Origin: Paenibacillus sp.
GTDB lineage: Bacteria; Bacillota; Bacilli; Paenibacillales; NBRC-103111
Direction of reading: 5' to 3'
Assembly: GCA_031180825.1 (NCBI GenBank)
Contig: JAPSLM010000013.1
Location: forward strand, 32,600 to 96,599
Length of the DNA: 64,000 nt
The notes below the pieces were generated by a model that was given only the letters and a program-made list of their open reading frames with translations, was not told where the DNA came from and did no database searches. Below, in pieces: positions 44,980 through 54,834 of this stretch. A program made the position numbers and the translations under genes. Position 1 is the stretch's first letter, and the number at the start of each line of letters is the position of its first letter.

Positions 44980-46297
44980 TCCTAGCCGTCATTACGGCCG
45001 GTCTGCCAACCGAATGGTAAACAAAGCCGTGATCGTACATTTCCTGCAGCGAGAAGCAGTTGCGTCCGTCTAGGAGAAACGGATATTTCAGCAGCTTGCG
45101 AACGGAAGCCAGGTTCATGCCCGCAATCTCATCCCACTCGGTCAAAATCAGGCAGGCGTCGCAGTCCGTCACCGCCGCCTCGACGCTGTGAAAATAAGTC
45201 ACCTCGGCCGGCAGCAGCGCCCGGGCGTTCGGAATGGCGATCGGATCGTACGCTTGCACGATCGCGCCTTTTTTTACCAGCTCGTCGATAATGACAAGCG
45301 ACGGAGCGCACCGCATATCGTCCGTGTTCGGCTTAAAGGCAAGTCCGAGTACCGCAATGCGCCTTCCGGCATAATCGCCGAACAAATGCTGCAGCTTCTT
45401 CAACATCACGTACGGCTGCGCCTCGTTGGTCGAGATGACGGATTTCAGCAGCGTAAAATCGTACCCCGCCTGGTCGGCCATATGAGCGAGCGCAAACGTA
45501 TCCTTCGGAAAGCAGGAGCCTCCATAGCCGATACCGGCCTGCAAAAATTTCCCGCCGATCCGGCTGTCCATCCCCATGCCTTCCGACACCTGGGTCACGT
45601 CGGCCCCGACCCGCTCGCATAGGTTGGCGATAGCGTTGATAAACGAAATTTTCGTGGCCAGAAAGGCGTTCGCCGCATATTTGATCATCTCCGCGCTTTG
45701 CAGGTCCGTGATGAAAATTTTCGTTTGGAGCGGTTCGTGCAGCTTCGCTATGACCTTGGCCGCCTTGTCGCTCGTCGCCCCGATCACCGCCCGCTCCATG
45801 TTCATGCAATCCGCAATCGCCGAGCCCTCGCGCAAAAATTCGGGATTGGACACGACGTCAAAATGAATCCGTTCGTTGATCCGATTGTTGGCGATAATCG
45901 TCCGCACCAGCTCGCCCGTACCGACCGGCACGGTACTTTTGTTGACAATAATTTTGTACGTGTTCAAATGCTTGCCGATCGTTTTGGCCACTTCCTTCAC
46001 GTAGCGCATATCCGCTTCGCCGTTCTCCGCCATCGGCGTGCCGACGGCAATATAAATGATGTCGGAATCTTCGATGGCTTCGCCGATTTCGGAGGTGAAG
46101 AAGAGGCGCTTTTCCGCCACATTCTTCGCAACAAGCTCCTTTAAGCCCGGCTCGTAGATGGGAATCTCTCCGTTTTGCAGCATGGCGATTTTGTCCTTGT
46201 TCACATCGCAGCAGATGATGCGGTTGCCCATTTCGGCAAAGCACGTTCCCGACACCAGACCGACGTATCCCGTACCAATCACCGTTATATTGTGCAT
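44954..46297 (-). CDS. ugd: UDP-glucose 6-dehydrogenase
   Basis: A 447-residue enzyme that oxidises UDP-glucose to UDP-glucuronate using two NAD+. Rossmann motif VIGTGYVGLVSG (6-17), active-site Cys in GYGGSCFPKDTFAL (about 255-268) and the C-terminal LGLAFKPNTDDMR identify it; close to B. subtilis TuaD/YtcA. It sits directly after galU, which makes its substrate. The product can feed the epimerase at 50801-51817. Confidence 0.95.
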   Translation of the reverse strand: MHNITVIGTGYVGLVSGTCFAEMGNRIICCDVNKDKIAMLQNGEIPIYEPGLKELVAKNVAEKRLFFTSEIGEAIEDSDIIYIAVGTPMAENGEADMRYVKEVAKTIGKHLNTYKIIVNKSTVPVGTGELVRTIIANNRINERIHFDVVSNPEFLREGSAIADCMNMERAVIGATSDKAAKVIAKLHEPLQTKIFITDLQSAEMIKYAANAFLATKISFINAIANLCERVGADVTQVSEGMGMDSRIGGKFLQAGIGYGGSCFPKDTFALAHMADQAGYDFTLLKSVISTNEAQPYVMLKKLQHLFGDYAGRRIAVLGLAFKPNTDDMRCAPSLVIIDELVKKGAIVQAYDPIAIPNARALLPAEVTYFHSVEAAVTDCDACLILTEWDEIAGMNLASVRKLLKYPFLLDGRNCFSLQEMYDHGFVYHSVGRPAVMTARSESHPVNY

Positions 46298-46301
46298 AAG
46301 C

Positions 46302-47204
46302 TTATTTCGCCACCTTACTGTAAAATGAAGGCTCGCTTTCGTACAGCGTCCGGATATAGTTCATCACGTCATTGCGCAAATCGTCGCGCTGCAGCGCGAA
46401 GTCCAGGGTCGCTTTGATAAAGCCGAATTTATCTCCCACGTCGTGCCGGGCCCCTTGGAAATTGTAGGCGATAACCGGCTTCTTCTCGTTCAGCCGCTTA
46501 AGCGCGTCCGTCAGCTGGATTTCGCCGCCCGCACCGGCCGGGAGACTCTCCAAAATATCGAAAATGTCCGGCGTCAAAATGTACCGGCCCATGATGGCAT
46601 AGTTGGAAGGAGCCGCTTTTTTCGAAGGCTTCTCGACCAGCGTCTCCAGGAAGAACACCTCGGGCTCGATCGACGAGCCCCGGGGAGCGATGATCCCGTA
46701 CTTCGACACGTCCTCGTCGCTCACTTTTTGCACGCCGACGACCGAAGCGGAATAGCGGGAATGCACGCGAATGAGCTGGCTCAGGCACGGCTCGCTCGAC
46801 TGCACGATGTCGTCGCCGAGCAGGACGGCAAACGGCTCGTCGCCGACAAAGCTGCGCGCGCACCAGATGGCATGACCGAGACCCTTCGGCTCTTTTTGCC
46901 GGATATAGTGGATATTGGCCATCTCGGATATCGCTTGAATTTGCTCAAGCTCCTTGTTCTTGCCCTTTTTCGACAGCGTGTCCTCCAGCTCGAACGACTT
47001 GTCGAAGTGATCCTCGATGGCCCGCTTTCCGCGTCCGCTAATAATGAGGATATCTTCGATCCCGGAGGCAATCGCCTCTTCGATAATGTATTGAATCGTC
47101 GGCTTGTCCACAATCGGCAGCATTTCCTTCGGCTGGGCCTTGGTTGCGGGCAGGAAGCGCGTTCCCAGTCCCGCTGCCGGAATGATCGCTTTACGCAATT
47201 TCAT
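46302..47204 (-). CDS. galU: UTP--glucose-1-phosphate uridylyltransferase
   Basis: A 300-residue nucleotidyltransferase making UDP-glucose. The signature [20 protein letters not shown] (10-29) and central LVEKPS plus [13 protein letters not shown] are typical of GalU/GtaB. The ATG at 47204 follows GGAGG and overlaps the aminotransferase gene by 14 bp. UDP-glucose is the substrate of the next gene, ugd. Confidence 0.96.
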   Translation of the reverse strand: MKLRKAIIPAAGLGTRFLPATKAQPKEMLPIVDKPTIQYIIEEAIASGIEDILIISGRGKRAIEDHFDKSFELEDTLSKKGKNKELEQIQAISEMANIHYIRQKEPKGLGHAIWCARSFVGDEPFAVLLGDDIVQSSEPCLSQLIRVHSRYSASVVGVQKVSDEDVSKYGIIAPRGSSIEPEVFFLETLVEKPSKKAAPSNYAIMGRYILTPDIFDILESLPAGAGGEIQLTDALKRLNEKKPVIAYNFQGARHDVGDKFGFIKATLDFALQRDDLRNDVMNYIRTLYESEPSFYSKVAK

Positions 47205-48360
47205 GAGTCATACCTCCGCATACGAGTGTTTTGACGATCTCAGTCACTTTCGCTTGCTCGGCTTCGGTCAAGCTGGAGCCGGAAGGCAGGCAAATGCCCT
47301 GCTCGAACAGCGCGTCGGATACGCTGTGTCCCTCACGATGCGGATAATAGGCGCAGCCTTGGAACAGCGGTTGAAGATGCATCGGCTTCCACACCGGTCT
47401 GGACTCGATGTTCGCCTCCGCCAACGCCCGGATGATGTCCCCCGATGTCGTCCCCGTAAGCTGCGGATCGACGGTCAACGCCGTCAGCCACCGGGTCGCT
47501 TGGCCGAAGGACGCCTCGGGCATAAATTCGACGCCTTCCATGGAACCAAGCGCTTCGGCATAGGCTGCAAAGATGGCGCGCCTCGTTTCGATTCGCTCGG
47601 GAAGCTTCCGAAGCTGCCCGATGCCGATCCCGGCCAGCACGTTGCTTATCCGGTAATTGAATCCGACCTCGCTATGCTCATAATGCGGGGCCGGGTCCCG
47701 GGCTTGGGTCGCCCAATATCTGGCCTTTTCCAACGCTTCAAGGTCGTCCGACACTAGCATGCCTCCGCCGGAGGTGGTGATGATTTTGTTGCCGTTGAAC
47801 GAGTAAGCTCCGAACCTGCCCAACGTTCCGCTGGCTCGTCCTTTGTACGTCGCGCCCAACGATTCGGCGGCATCTTCGACGACGGGAACGCCATAGCCGT
47901 CGCATAGTTCAAGCAGCGGGTCCATGTCTGCGCTTTGCCCGTACAGATTGACGACGATGACCGCTTTCGGAAGCTTCCCGGCCCGCTTTGCTGCGGATAG
48001 CGCGCGCTCCAGCGCTTGCGGGGACATATTCCAGCTTTCCGGCTCAGAGTCGATGAAGACCGGTTCTGCCCCTTGATACACCACCGGATTCGCGCTGGCG
48101 ACGAACGTTAAGCTTGAGCAGAACACCGTATCCCCGGCGCCGACTCCGAGCAGCCGCAAAGCGAGGTGGATGGCGGCCGTACCGGAGCTGAGAGCCAACG
48201 CTCCGCCGGCTCCGACATACCCGGCCATTTCCTTCTCAAAGGCATCGACGTTGGGCCCTAACGGCGCGATCCAGTTGGTAGCGAAAGCTTGCTGCACCCA
48301 TTGCTGCTCTTCTTGCCCCATATGCGGGGGAGACAGGTAAATCCTTTGATTCAGCGACAT
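47191..48360 (-). CDS. DegT/DnrJ/EryC1-family sugar aminotransferase (EpsN/PglE-like)
   Basis: A 389-residue PLP enzyme. Lys192 in [15 protein letters not shown] is the Schiff-base lysine; [13 protein letters not shown] and [15 protein letters not shown] are typical of enzymes aminating UDP-4-keto sugars. With the acetyltransferase next to it and the dehydratase at 57378-59213 it can form the route to UDP-N,N'-diacetylbacillosamine, as EpsCNM in B. subtilis and PglFED in Campylobacter. The start GTG/ATG at 48360 is 4 nt past the acetyltransferase stop. Confidence 0.92.
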   Translation of the reverse strand: MSLNQRIYLSPPHMGQEEQQWVQQAFATNWIAPLGPNVDAFEKEMAGYVGAGGALALSSGTAAIHLALRLLGVGAGDTVFCSSLTFVASANPVVYQGAEPVFIDSEPESWNMSPQALERALSAAKRAGKLPKAVIVVNLYGQSADMDPLLELCDGYGVPVVEDAAESLGATYKGRASGTLGRFGAYSFNGNKIITTSGGGMLVSDDLEALEKARYWATQARDPAPHYEHSEVGFNYRISNVLAGIGIGQLRKLPERIETRRAIFAAYAEALGSMEGVEFMPEASFGQATRWLTALTVDPQLTGTTSGDIIRALAEANIESRPVWKPMHLQPLFQGCAYYPHREGHSVSDALFEQGICLPSGSSLTEAEQAKVTEIVKTLVCGGMTHEIA

Positions 48361-48364
48361 TGCG

Positions 48365-49027
48365 CTACGCCCTCCTCTGTGCGAGCTGATCCGGCTGATC
48401 AGCGTATTTGATTGGTTTGGCGGGTACGCCTACGGCCGTACATTGAGCCGGAATGTCGTGAACGGCAACCGCCCCCGCTCCGAGCGTGCTCCAGCCGCCG
48501 ATCGTTAATCCTTCGATCACTTTCGCGCCAAGCCCGATATGCGTGCCTTCCCCTACGGTGACATCGCCGGCTAAGGCTGCGGAGGGAGAAACATGCACGA
48601 AGCTTCCGAGCGCATTCTCGTGCTCGACGATGGCGCCCGTATTGATGATGCACTGAGCGCCGATCCGGGCGCCATGGTTGATGACCGCACCCGGCATGAC
48701 GACGGAACCGCCGCCAATCGTTACCCCGCTTCCGAGCGTCGCCCTCGGGTGTATCAAGACTGCATAGCGGGATTCGGGGTACCCGAGCCGCTCCATGACG
48801 GCCCGGCGGGTGCGGTTGCTGCCGATGGCAATAAATAACCGGCAGTCGTCGTCCCGCAGCAGCTCCGCCAGGTCCGCGACCGGCCCGTGAAGGATGCCGT
48901 CCTGGCTAAAGCTGTGCGTATACTTGTCGTCGCCGATCCCGGCCAGTCCATATTCCCCCTGAGCCCGCATCACATCGAGGACGACCTTTCCATGACCGCC
49001 TCCGCCGATCAGGACGAGCTTCTTCAT
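48365..49027 (-). CDS. Sugar O/N-acetyltransferase (EpsM/PglD/NeuD-like)
   Basis: A 220-residue protein with an N-terminal Rossmann-like part (KKLVLIGGGGHGKVVLDVM) and a left-handed beta-helix of hexapeptide repeats (VTIGGGSVVMPGAVI, VTVGEGTHIGLGAKV), ending VPAKPIKY. The catalytic His of PglD is probably the one in AVINHGARIG. It should acetylate the 4-amino group added by the neighbouring aminotransferase. The ATG at 49027 follows GGTGGAGGG; an upstream open frame lacks such a site. Confidence 0.92.
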   Translation of the reverse strand: MKKLVLIGGGGHGKVVLDVMRAQGEYGLAGIGDDKYTHSFSQDGILHGPVADLAELLRDDDCRLFIAIGSNRTRRAVMERLGYPESRYAVLIHPRATLGSGVTIGGGSVVMPGAVINHGARIGAQCIINTGAIVEHENALGSFVHVSPSAALAGDVTVGEGTHIGLGAKVIEGLTIGGWSTLGAGAVAVHDIPAQCTAVGVPAKPIKYADQPDQLAQRRA

Positions 49028-49028
49028 G

Positions 49029-50804
49029 CTAGAATCCCTCCACCTTCCGGTTGCCCGTAAATTTACTCGTCGTGGCATGCCCCGCCTGCTGAACGCCATC
49101 GGCACGGAATACTTTTTTCACCGTCATCCATAAGATTTTCGCGTCCAGCAACAGCGACGGGTGGTCGGTGTACCAAACGTCCAGCGCGAACTTTTCTTCC
49201 CACGAGATCGCGTTTCTTCCGTTCACCTGAGCCCAGCCGGTAATGCCGGGACGGACCCAATGCCGCTTCTGCTGCTCCTCCGTATACAACGGCAAATATT
49301 CCATCAGGAGCGGCCTCGGCCCGATCAGGCTCATATCCCCGCGCAGCACGTTGAACAGCTGAGGCAGCTCGTCCATGCTTGTTTTGCGCAGCAGCTTGCC
49401 GAAGGCGGTCAGCCGTTCGGCGTCCGGCAGCAGCTCGCCCTTGCTGTCCTTGCGGTCATTCATCGTGCGGAACTTGTACACGTGGAACGGCTTGCCGTGA
49501 AGCCCGGGACGCTGCTGTCGGAACAGCACCGGCGAGCCCAGATTCAGGCGGACCAGCAGCGCGACAAGCACGAACAAAGGGACGAACGCGATGACCGCCG
49601 CCAAAGCAGCGGTGAAATCGAACACGCGCTTGATGCGCTGCACGGTTCTCCGTTTATCGGCCGTTTTTTTCTGTTCGATTTCCCCGTACATGCGGTGCAG
49701 CCGCCCAACGACCGCCTGCTCCGTAAATTCACGCTCGATCACGCTGCGCGCTTCGCTGCCGAATCGCTTCAGCAGCTCGTCGTTTGCGAGAAGCTCGTGC
49801 AAAGCGTCGGCAAACGTCTCCGGCTGCTTATAAGGGACCAAAAATCCGGTCTCGTTATGCTTCACCAGCTCCCTTGTTCCGAGCACGTCGCTGGCTGCCG
49901 CCGGCTTGGAGAAAGCCATCGCTTCCATCAAAAAGCGGGGAATTCCTTCCTTCTCGGAAGAGAGCACGACGATATCCGCCAGCTTAATCCAAGGGTAAAT
50001 ATAGCTCTGATGCCCGATCAGCCTCACTTCCTCTTCGAGGCCCAGCTCCATGATCTTCCTTCGGATTTCTGCTTCAAGCGGACCCTTCCCGGCCAAGACG
50101 CAGCAGAATTCATCCCCATGCTTCTCTTTTAGCAGACGCAGCGACTCCAGCAGAAAAGCATGATCTTTTACCGGCTCCAATCGGGCCGCCATCAGGATGA
50201 TTTTCTTTCCTTCGGGGATGAGCGCGTCCTGCCGAAGCCGGTTCAGCTCGGCCTGATCGATGCGGTAGCGGAACTCATCCAGCCGGTTCAAATCGACGCC
50301 GTTTCCTTCGTAGTAGACCGGCTTGCCCGGCGCCAGCTCCCGCAGCTTCTCCATATCCTCGCGGTTTTGCGAGGAAAGCGCGTCGCAGAACAGCGCGCCC
50401 AGCTTCTCCAGACTGCGGTAAATGAAGCTGGTGATCCGCTTCTGTCCTTCAAAAAACGGCAGTCCGTGGCTCGTATGCAGGATGATTGGCGTTCGGGCCA
50501 GCCAGCCCGCCACCCGGCCGATCAGTCCGGCCTTCGCCGTATGCGTATGGACAATATCGAACCGCTCGCGCCGTAGCAATGACCGCATCTGACGGATCGA
50601 ACGAAGATCGTCCCAAAGATGAATTTTCCGGTTCATCGGCACGAAATGGAGCTTCAGGCGGTATCGTTTCATAAACTCCTCGTCATAGCCGTCGCGAGAC
50701 GAAATCAGATGAACCTCATATTCCGCCTTCTGCAGCACCGCCAGCTTGTCCGCCAAAATTTTATGGGAAATGGCGCTTGTGCAAATATGAGCTACCTTCT
50801 TCAT
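49029..50804 (-). CDS. Fusion of GT4 glycosyltransferase and polyisoprenyl-phosphate sugar transferase
   Basis: A 591-residue protein. Residues 1-380 are a GT4 glycosyltransferase ([53 protein letters not shown]), like B. subtilis EpsD. Residues 400-591 are a phosphoglycosyltransferase of the PglC/EpsL class: one hydrophobic segment ([19 protein letters not shown]), [19 protein letters not shown], the catalytic [20 protein letters not shown] (quoted in part as [11 protein letters not shown]) and [14 protein letters not shown]. It can start the lipid-linked repeat unit and add the next sugar. The ATG overlaps the epimerase stop by 4 bp. Confidence 0.9.
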   Translation of the reverse strand: MKKVAHICTSAISHKILADKLAVLQKAEYEVHLISSRDGYDEEFMKRYRLKLHFVPMNRKIHLWDDLRSIRQMRSLLRRERFDIVHTHTAKAGLIGRVAGWLARTPIILHTSHGLPFFEGQKRITSFIYRSLEKLGALFCDALSSQNREDMEKLRELAPGKPVYYEGNGVDLNRLDEFRYRIDQAELNRLRQDALIPEGKKIILMAARLEPVKDHAFLLESLRLLKEKHGDEFCCVLAGKGPLEAEIRRKIMELGLEEEVRLIGHQSYIYPWIKLADIVVLSSEKEGIPRFLMEAMAFSKPAAASDVLGTRELVKHNETGFLVPYKQPETFADALHELLANDELLKRFGSEARSVIEREFTEQAVVGRLHRMYGEIEQKKTADKRRTVQRIKRVFDFTAALAAVIAFVPLFVLVALLVRLNLGSPVLFRQQRPGLHGKPFHVYKFRTMNDRKDSKGELLPDAERLTAFGKLLRKTSMDELPQLFNVLRGDMSLIGPRPLLMEYLPLYTEEQQKRHWVRPGITGWAQVNGRNAISWEEKFALDVWYTDHPSLLLDAKILWMTVKKVFRADGVQQAGHATTSKFTGNRKVEGF

Positions 50805-51817
50805 ACGGTTACCCCTCGATAATATTGGCAGTACCAATTGGTAAACGCCTTAATTCCGGTTTCGATGCCAATCTTCGGCTTGAAGCCGACCTCGCGCGCC
50901 AGCTCGTCGATGTCGGCATACGTCGCCTGCACGTCGCCGGGCTGCATCGGCTTGAATTCGACCACCGCTTCTTTGCCGAGGCATTCCTCAATCGTGCGGA
51001 TGAACTTCATCAACGGAATGGGCCGGTTGTTGCCGATATTATAAATTTTATACGGCGCGTACGAGGAGGACGGGTCCGGCTCCATCCGGTTCCAGCTGTC
51101 GTTGCGCACCGGAGGGCGGAACAGCAGACGTACGATGCCTTGCACGATATCGTCGATATAAGTGAAATCGCGCATCATCTGGCCCTCGTTAAACACTTGA
51201 ATCGGCTTGCCCTCCATAATCGCCTTCGTGAACGAGAAATACGCCATGTCCGGTCTTCCCCAAGGCCCGTACACCGTGAAGAACCGCAAGCCCGTCGTCG
51301 GCAATCCGTACAAATGGCTGTACGTATGGGCCATCAGCTCGTTCGCTTTTTTCGTGGCCGCATACAGGCTGACGGGATGATTAACCGCATCGTTCGCGGA
51401 GAACGGCATTTTCACATTCGCCCCGTATACCGAGCTGGAGGAAGCATAGATGAGATGCGGAATGCGATGCTTGCGGGAGCTTTCCAGCATATGCAGGAAG
51501 CCGGTAATATTGGAGTCGATGTACGCCCCCGGATTGACCATGGAATACCGCACGCCGGCTTGGGCCGCAAGATGAACGACCGCCGCAAAGTCATGGGAAG
51601 CGAACAACGCATCCAGCGACTTTTGATCGCGCAGGTCAAAGTTGTAATGAGTATAGGCGTCATACTCGAGCAATCCCTTTAACCGGTCCTCCTTCAGCCT
51701 GACGTCGTAGTAGTCGTTTAAGCAGTCTACTCCGATCACGGAGAAGCCTTCCTGAAGCAGCTTCACCGAGAGATGAAAGCCGATAAAGCCTGCCGATCCG
51801 GTGACTAAAATGTTCAT
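50801..51817 (-). CDS. NAD-dependent UDP-sugar epimerase, probably UDP-glucuronate 4-epimerase
   Basis: A 338-residue SDR enzyme. NAD motif [10 protein letters not shown] (6-15), catalytic YAATKK and the substrate-binding [15 protein letters not shown] closely resemble the CapI/Gla class of UDP-glucuronate 4-epimerases. With ugd in the same operon it could make UDP-galacturonate. The ATG at 51817 overlaps the upstream stop by 4 bp. Confidence 0.88.
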   Translation of the reverse strand: MNILVTGSAGFIGFHLSVKLLQEGFSVIGVDCLNDYYDVRLKEDRLKGLLEYDAYTHYNFDLRDQKSLDALFASHDFAAVVHLAAQAGVRYSMVNPGAYIDSNITGFLHMLESSRKHRIPHLIYASSSSVYGANVKMPFSANDAVNHPVSLYAATKKANELMAHTYSHLYGLPTTGLRFFTVYGPWGRPDMAYFSFTKAIMEGKPIQVFNEGQMMRDFTYIDDIVQGIVRLLFRPPVRNDSWNRMEPDPSSSYAPYKIYNIGNNRPIPLMKFIRTIEECLGKEAVVEFKPMQPGDVQATYADIDELAREVGFKPKIGIETGIKAFTNWYCQYYRGVTV

Positions 51818-53010
51818 CGCTGCGCCTTCCCTTCCTTCACGAATTGAGAAAACTTTTCCCAAAACTCCTGCCGTTCCTGATCCAGCTGGTCTTTCGTATA
51901 GTTCCCCGCTTTCCGATAGTTGGCTTGCGCCTGCTCGTTCATCCAGCGTGTGTCGGAGATATACCGTTCGATCAGCCGGGCCAGCTGCTTATCATTGCCG
52001 GGCTTATGCAGATACCGCGGATCGATAAGCTCCGGAATGCCTCCGGCTGTCGATCCGATGACCGGACATCCCCGGCTCATCGCCTCGACCGTCGCTCTCG
52101 GCAAGCCTTCCTGGAAGCTCGGCTGCAAGTAAAGATCCACTTGATCCAGCCACTCGAATACGGCCTCGCCGCTCTGCAGAACGCCGTCGAACCGGACATG
52201 CTCCCGCAAGCCGAATTTGGCCGCCAGCGCCTCCCACGGCTCCTTGTCGCCTCCGCCGAGCACCCGGAATTCGAAGGCCGGCAGCTTCGGCTTCACCCGG
52301 GCCAACGCCTCCAGCGCCGTCGCAATGCCTTTCGTTTTGCCGTTCAGATTGCCGATCAGCCCCAGGATCAAGGGCTTGGCTCCGGTCTCGATTTTGCGGA
52401 GACGCCGCTCCATGACCTCGGGGCACAGCTCCGGAATTTCCACATCGGAGCAGCCTTCGGTATATCCGCTCGTATTCGGATACCGGTGCTGCAAGAATTG
52501 CTTCGTCACGTAAATGGCAAACGGCGCTTCCTTCACCTGCGCTTTCGTCTTCAGCGTCGCAATGGGCGCATACGCCTTCCCTTGCAGATTGCCGTAATTC
52601 CACAGCGCATCCCAGGCGCAGGCGACCATCTCCACGGCAAAAGGCTTCTTGAGCTTCTTGGCAATCGCCACCGCTTCCGAGCCGATTTCGCTGGGGAGCC
52701 GGGCGATTACCGCATCCGACTGCGCGATCGATTCGGTCAGCACGCGCTCGATATAGCCTTTTTTCGTCAGCTTGTTTACCGGGTTGCTGAGGGAAGGCAG
52801 TACGACAAATTGCACATTTTTGCCGCTGGATAAGCTTTTATTCGCAATTTCCGTTTCCGAAGATATTTTTTTCGCCCGGGACGCCACCGTAATTTCGTCA
52901 AATACGGTCAAATACCGTTCCCACACCGAGTAGGGCAGCTTTCCGCTGGAAAAAAATTTCCCCGAATCGTTAAAGTAAAACGTATGGTCATGCGCCCATA
53001 ATACCTTCAT
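51814..53010 (-). CDS. GT4-family glycosyltransferase
   Basis: A 398-residue GT-B glycosyltransferase. The donor site lies in the C-terminal half: GLIGNLNGKTKG, FDGVLQSGEAVFEWL, and the E-x7-E region SFQEGLPRATVEAMSRG. The N-terminal acceptor half is divergent. It adds one sugar to the repeat unit; sugar and linkage unknown. No signal or anchor. Overlaps the epimerase start by 4 bp. Confidence 0.88.
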   Translation of the reverse strand: MKVLWAHDHTFYFNDSGKFFSSGKLPYSVWERYLTVFDEITVASRAKKISSETEIANKSLSSGKNVQFVVLPSLSNPVNKLTKKGYIERVLTESIAQSDAVIARLPSEIGSEAVAIAKKLKKPFAVEMVACAWDALWNYGNLQGKAYAPIATLKTKAQVKEAPFAIYVTKQFLQHRYPNTSGYTEGCSDVEIPELCPEVMERRLRKIETGAKPLILGLIGNLNGKTKGIATALEALARVKPKLPAFEFRVLGGGDKEPWEALAAKFGLREHVRFDGVLQSGEAVFEWLDQVDLYLQPSFQEGLPRATVEAMSRGCPVIGSTAGGIPELIDPRYLHKPGNDKQLARLIERYISDTRWMNEQAQANYRKAGNYTKDQLDQERQEFWEKFSQFVKEGKAQR

Positions 53011-53024
53011 GGTCCTCGACCCTC

Positions 53025-53591
53025 TCAGATAGATTTAATAGGTTTTGCCGGGACTCCGCCGACAACGGTATGCGGGGGCACCGGCTTGGTCACGACCGCG
53101 CCGGCGGCCACTACCGCCCTGCTTCCGATGTCCACGCCCGCCAGAATGCGGCAGCCGCAGCCGATCCAGACGTCCGATTGAATCGTGATCGGCGCATAGT
53201 TGACCGGGTTGTCGCGAATCCGCAGAGCGTCGTCATCCCAAGCGTGCTCGAATGAAATCATCGAGGTTTGATGCGCAATCGACACGTCGTTATCGATCGT
53301 GATGCCGCCTCCCGCATCCAGATAGCACTGCTTATGTATGCTTACATTGCTGCCGATGGAGAGCTTCTCCCAATGCTTAATCTCCACAGACCGGCCGACG
53401 AAGACGTTATCGCCGCACTTCGGGATCAACCGTTTGAGAAGGCAGTAGCGCGTTGCGAGCCCCAAGGGCTCCGGCAGCAGGTCGGTCGCGTGCCACCCGC
53501 TCTTGAGCAGAGGCTTCGGCACAATCGAGAACAGCGCCGTAAGCAGGTTCAGAAATCCTTTGTAGCGATGAAATTTGTCCCTTCCTCGGAT
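53025..53591 (-). CDS. Hexapeptide-repeat acyltransferase with an unusual start
   Basis: A trimeric LbH acetyltransferase (NVSIHKQCYLDAGGGITIDN, ITIQSDVWIGCGCRILAG, VVGGVPAKPIKSI), likely acetylating the polymer. The first ordinary start codon in frame is the GTG at 53522 (165 residues), but in-frame sequence before it (IRGRDKFHRYKGFLNLL) looks like the genuine N-terminus of this family and begins at ATC (53591-53589) with AAAGGAGAGG 6-9 nt upstream; an in-frame TGA precedes that. So either ATC initiates, giving 188 residues, or the ATG was lost. I give the longer form. Confidence 0.7.
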   Translation of the reverse strand: MRGRDKFHRYKGFLNLLTALFSIVPKPLLKSGWHATDLLPEPLGLATRYCLLKRLIPKCGDNVFVGRSVEIKHWEKLSIGSNVSIHKQCYLDAGGGITIDNDVSIAHQTSMISFEHAWDDDALRIRDNPVNYAPITIQSDVWIGCGCRILAGVDIGSRAVVAAGAVVTKPVPPHTVVGGVPAKPIKSI

Positions 53592-54834
53592 GGCAAGCCT
53601 CTCCTTTCATGGAATGCGCCGCTTTTGGCCGGAATAACCACGCGAGCGTATATGCGTTCATCATGTAGAGAATGGGCACGACAGGCACTTTTTTCCGGAC
53701 CATGTTATCCCCGATCGTCCCTACCCCGTACTCCAGATTCCGCTCGGTTACGGTAACGAAGCCGACCAATACCAGCGTGCAGCCGAAGGTGAACAGCAGA
53801 ACCAGGCACATCGCAAAAAACGAACGCGTCTCCTTATGGCGCAAGAACACCGTCACGGACAGCCCGAACGAAATCATCATATAGACCGCCTCCGCCGTCC
53901 GCATCACGAACTCCGAGTCCCAATTGAACGTTTTGAACGGATTCGGCGAGATGAACAGAAAGACCGTGAGCATGAACGAATTCAGAAGCCCGGTCAGCCC
54001 CACCTTCCAGAACACTATGCCCAGCGCAGCGACGAGCATGAGCAAGGCGGCCTTGAAGCTTCGGCGGAACAGAAAGTAAAAGGACAAAATATAGACGATC
54101 GAATAATCTCTGAGCATGGTCGTGTAGAACAAGACGATGATAAACAAAATGTATCTTCGGTTTAATAAAAGCCGGGTGCACAGCAGCCCCAGGAAGGCGC
54201 ACGCGATGTCCTTGCCGAACACGGAGGACATATACATCAGCGCCGGACTTGCAAGCAGCCCGATAATCAGCACCGCGTTATACGTTCGTTTGCCCGGTTC
54301 CGAAAGCTCGTACGTAAAAAACCTGTCGTTCAGCCGGTACGTCATATTGCAACACAGCACGAGCAAAAAGGAATTAAACGTGATGATAACCAGCGGTTCG
54401 GCCAAATCCAGAAATTTATAAAACGGCATATACAGCAGCCCGAACACCGGATACGCCGAAGAGTTCAGCCAATTGTCCGTAATGTGCTCCGTCGCATAAC
54501 GGATAAAGTCGTTTAACTGCGGATAAAACGTCACCTGCCGGAAATAGCCTCTGGCATCCGGACCGAATAAAGGGTCTGTCGTCAGGGCGTACATCCCTTT
54601 GCCGATCAGCATCACCACAAGCCCGATGTAGAGAACGGCCGGCTGGTTGGGCCACTTCAGCATGACGAAAAAGGGAAGCAGCAAAACAAAGAAAAAGACA
54701 AGTCCGACATCGAGGTCCCACTGGGTTACCCATTTGGTCGTCAGCATCAACAGGACGGCATATATCCAAGGCAGCATCGCTTGAACGATCGAATTCTCCC
54801 TTGCAGGCAGGAGTTCAACCTTCCGCTCAAGCAT
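53407..54834 (-). CDS. Polytopic membrane protein, candidate polysaccharide polymerase (Wzy/EpsG-like)
   Basis: A 475-residue frame; about 400 residues form ten or more membrane helices (VGLVFFFVLLLPFFVML, AVLYIGLVVMLIGKGMYAL, FIIVLFYTTMLRDYSIVYIL, LVLLFTFGCTLVLVGFV) with a periplasmic loop DPLFGPDARGYFRQ. No catalytic motif is decisive, but it is the only Wzy-like gene in the operon. The last 70 residues (from about HSMKGEACHPRKG) are charged, have no membrane character and overlap the acyltransferase gene by 185 bp; the natural C-terminus probably lay near 53600 and a stop was lost. The ATG at 54834 overlaps the previous gene by 8 bp. Confidence 0.75.
   Translation of the reverse strand: MLERKVELLPARENSIVQAMLPWIYAVLLMLTTKWVTQWDLDVGLVFFFVLLLPFFVMLKWPNQPAVLYIGLVVMLIGKGMYALTTDPLFGPDARGYFRQVTFYPQLNDFIRYATEHITDNWLNSSAYPVFGLLYMPFYKFLDLAEPLVIITFNSFLLVLCCNMTYRLNDRFFTYELSEPGKRTYNAVLIIGLLASPALMYMSSVFGKDIACAFLGLLCTRLLLNRRYILFIIVLFYTTMLRDYSIVYILSFYFLFRRSFKAALLMLVAALGIVFWKVGLTGLLNSFMLTVFLFISPNPFKTFNWDSEFVMRTAEAVYMMISFGLSVTVFLRHKETRSFFAMCLVLLFTFGCTLVLVGFVTVTERNLEYGVGTIGDNMVRKKVPVVPILYMMNAYTLAWLFRPKAAHSMKGEACHPRKGQISSLQRISEPAYGAVLDCAEASAQERVARDRPAAGALGARNALLPSQTVDPEVRR

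Noticed and set aside
53407..53590. C-terminal 60-70 residues of the candidate polymerase as a real domain
   Set aside because: They overlap the acyltransferase in another frame and lack membrane character; read-through past a lost stop is more likely.
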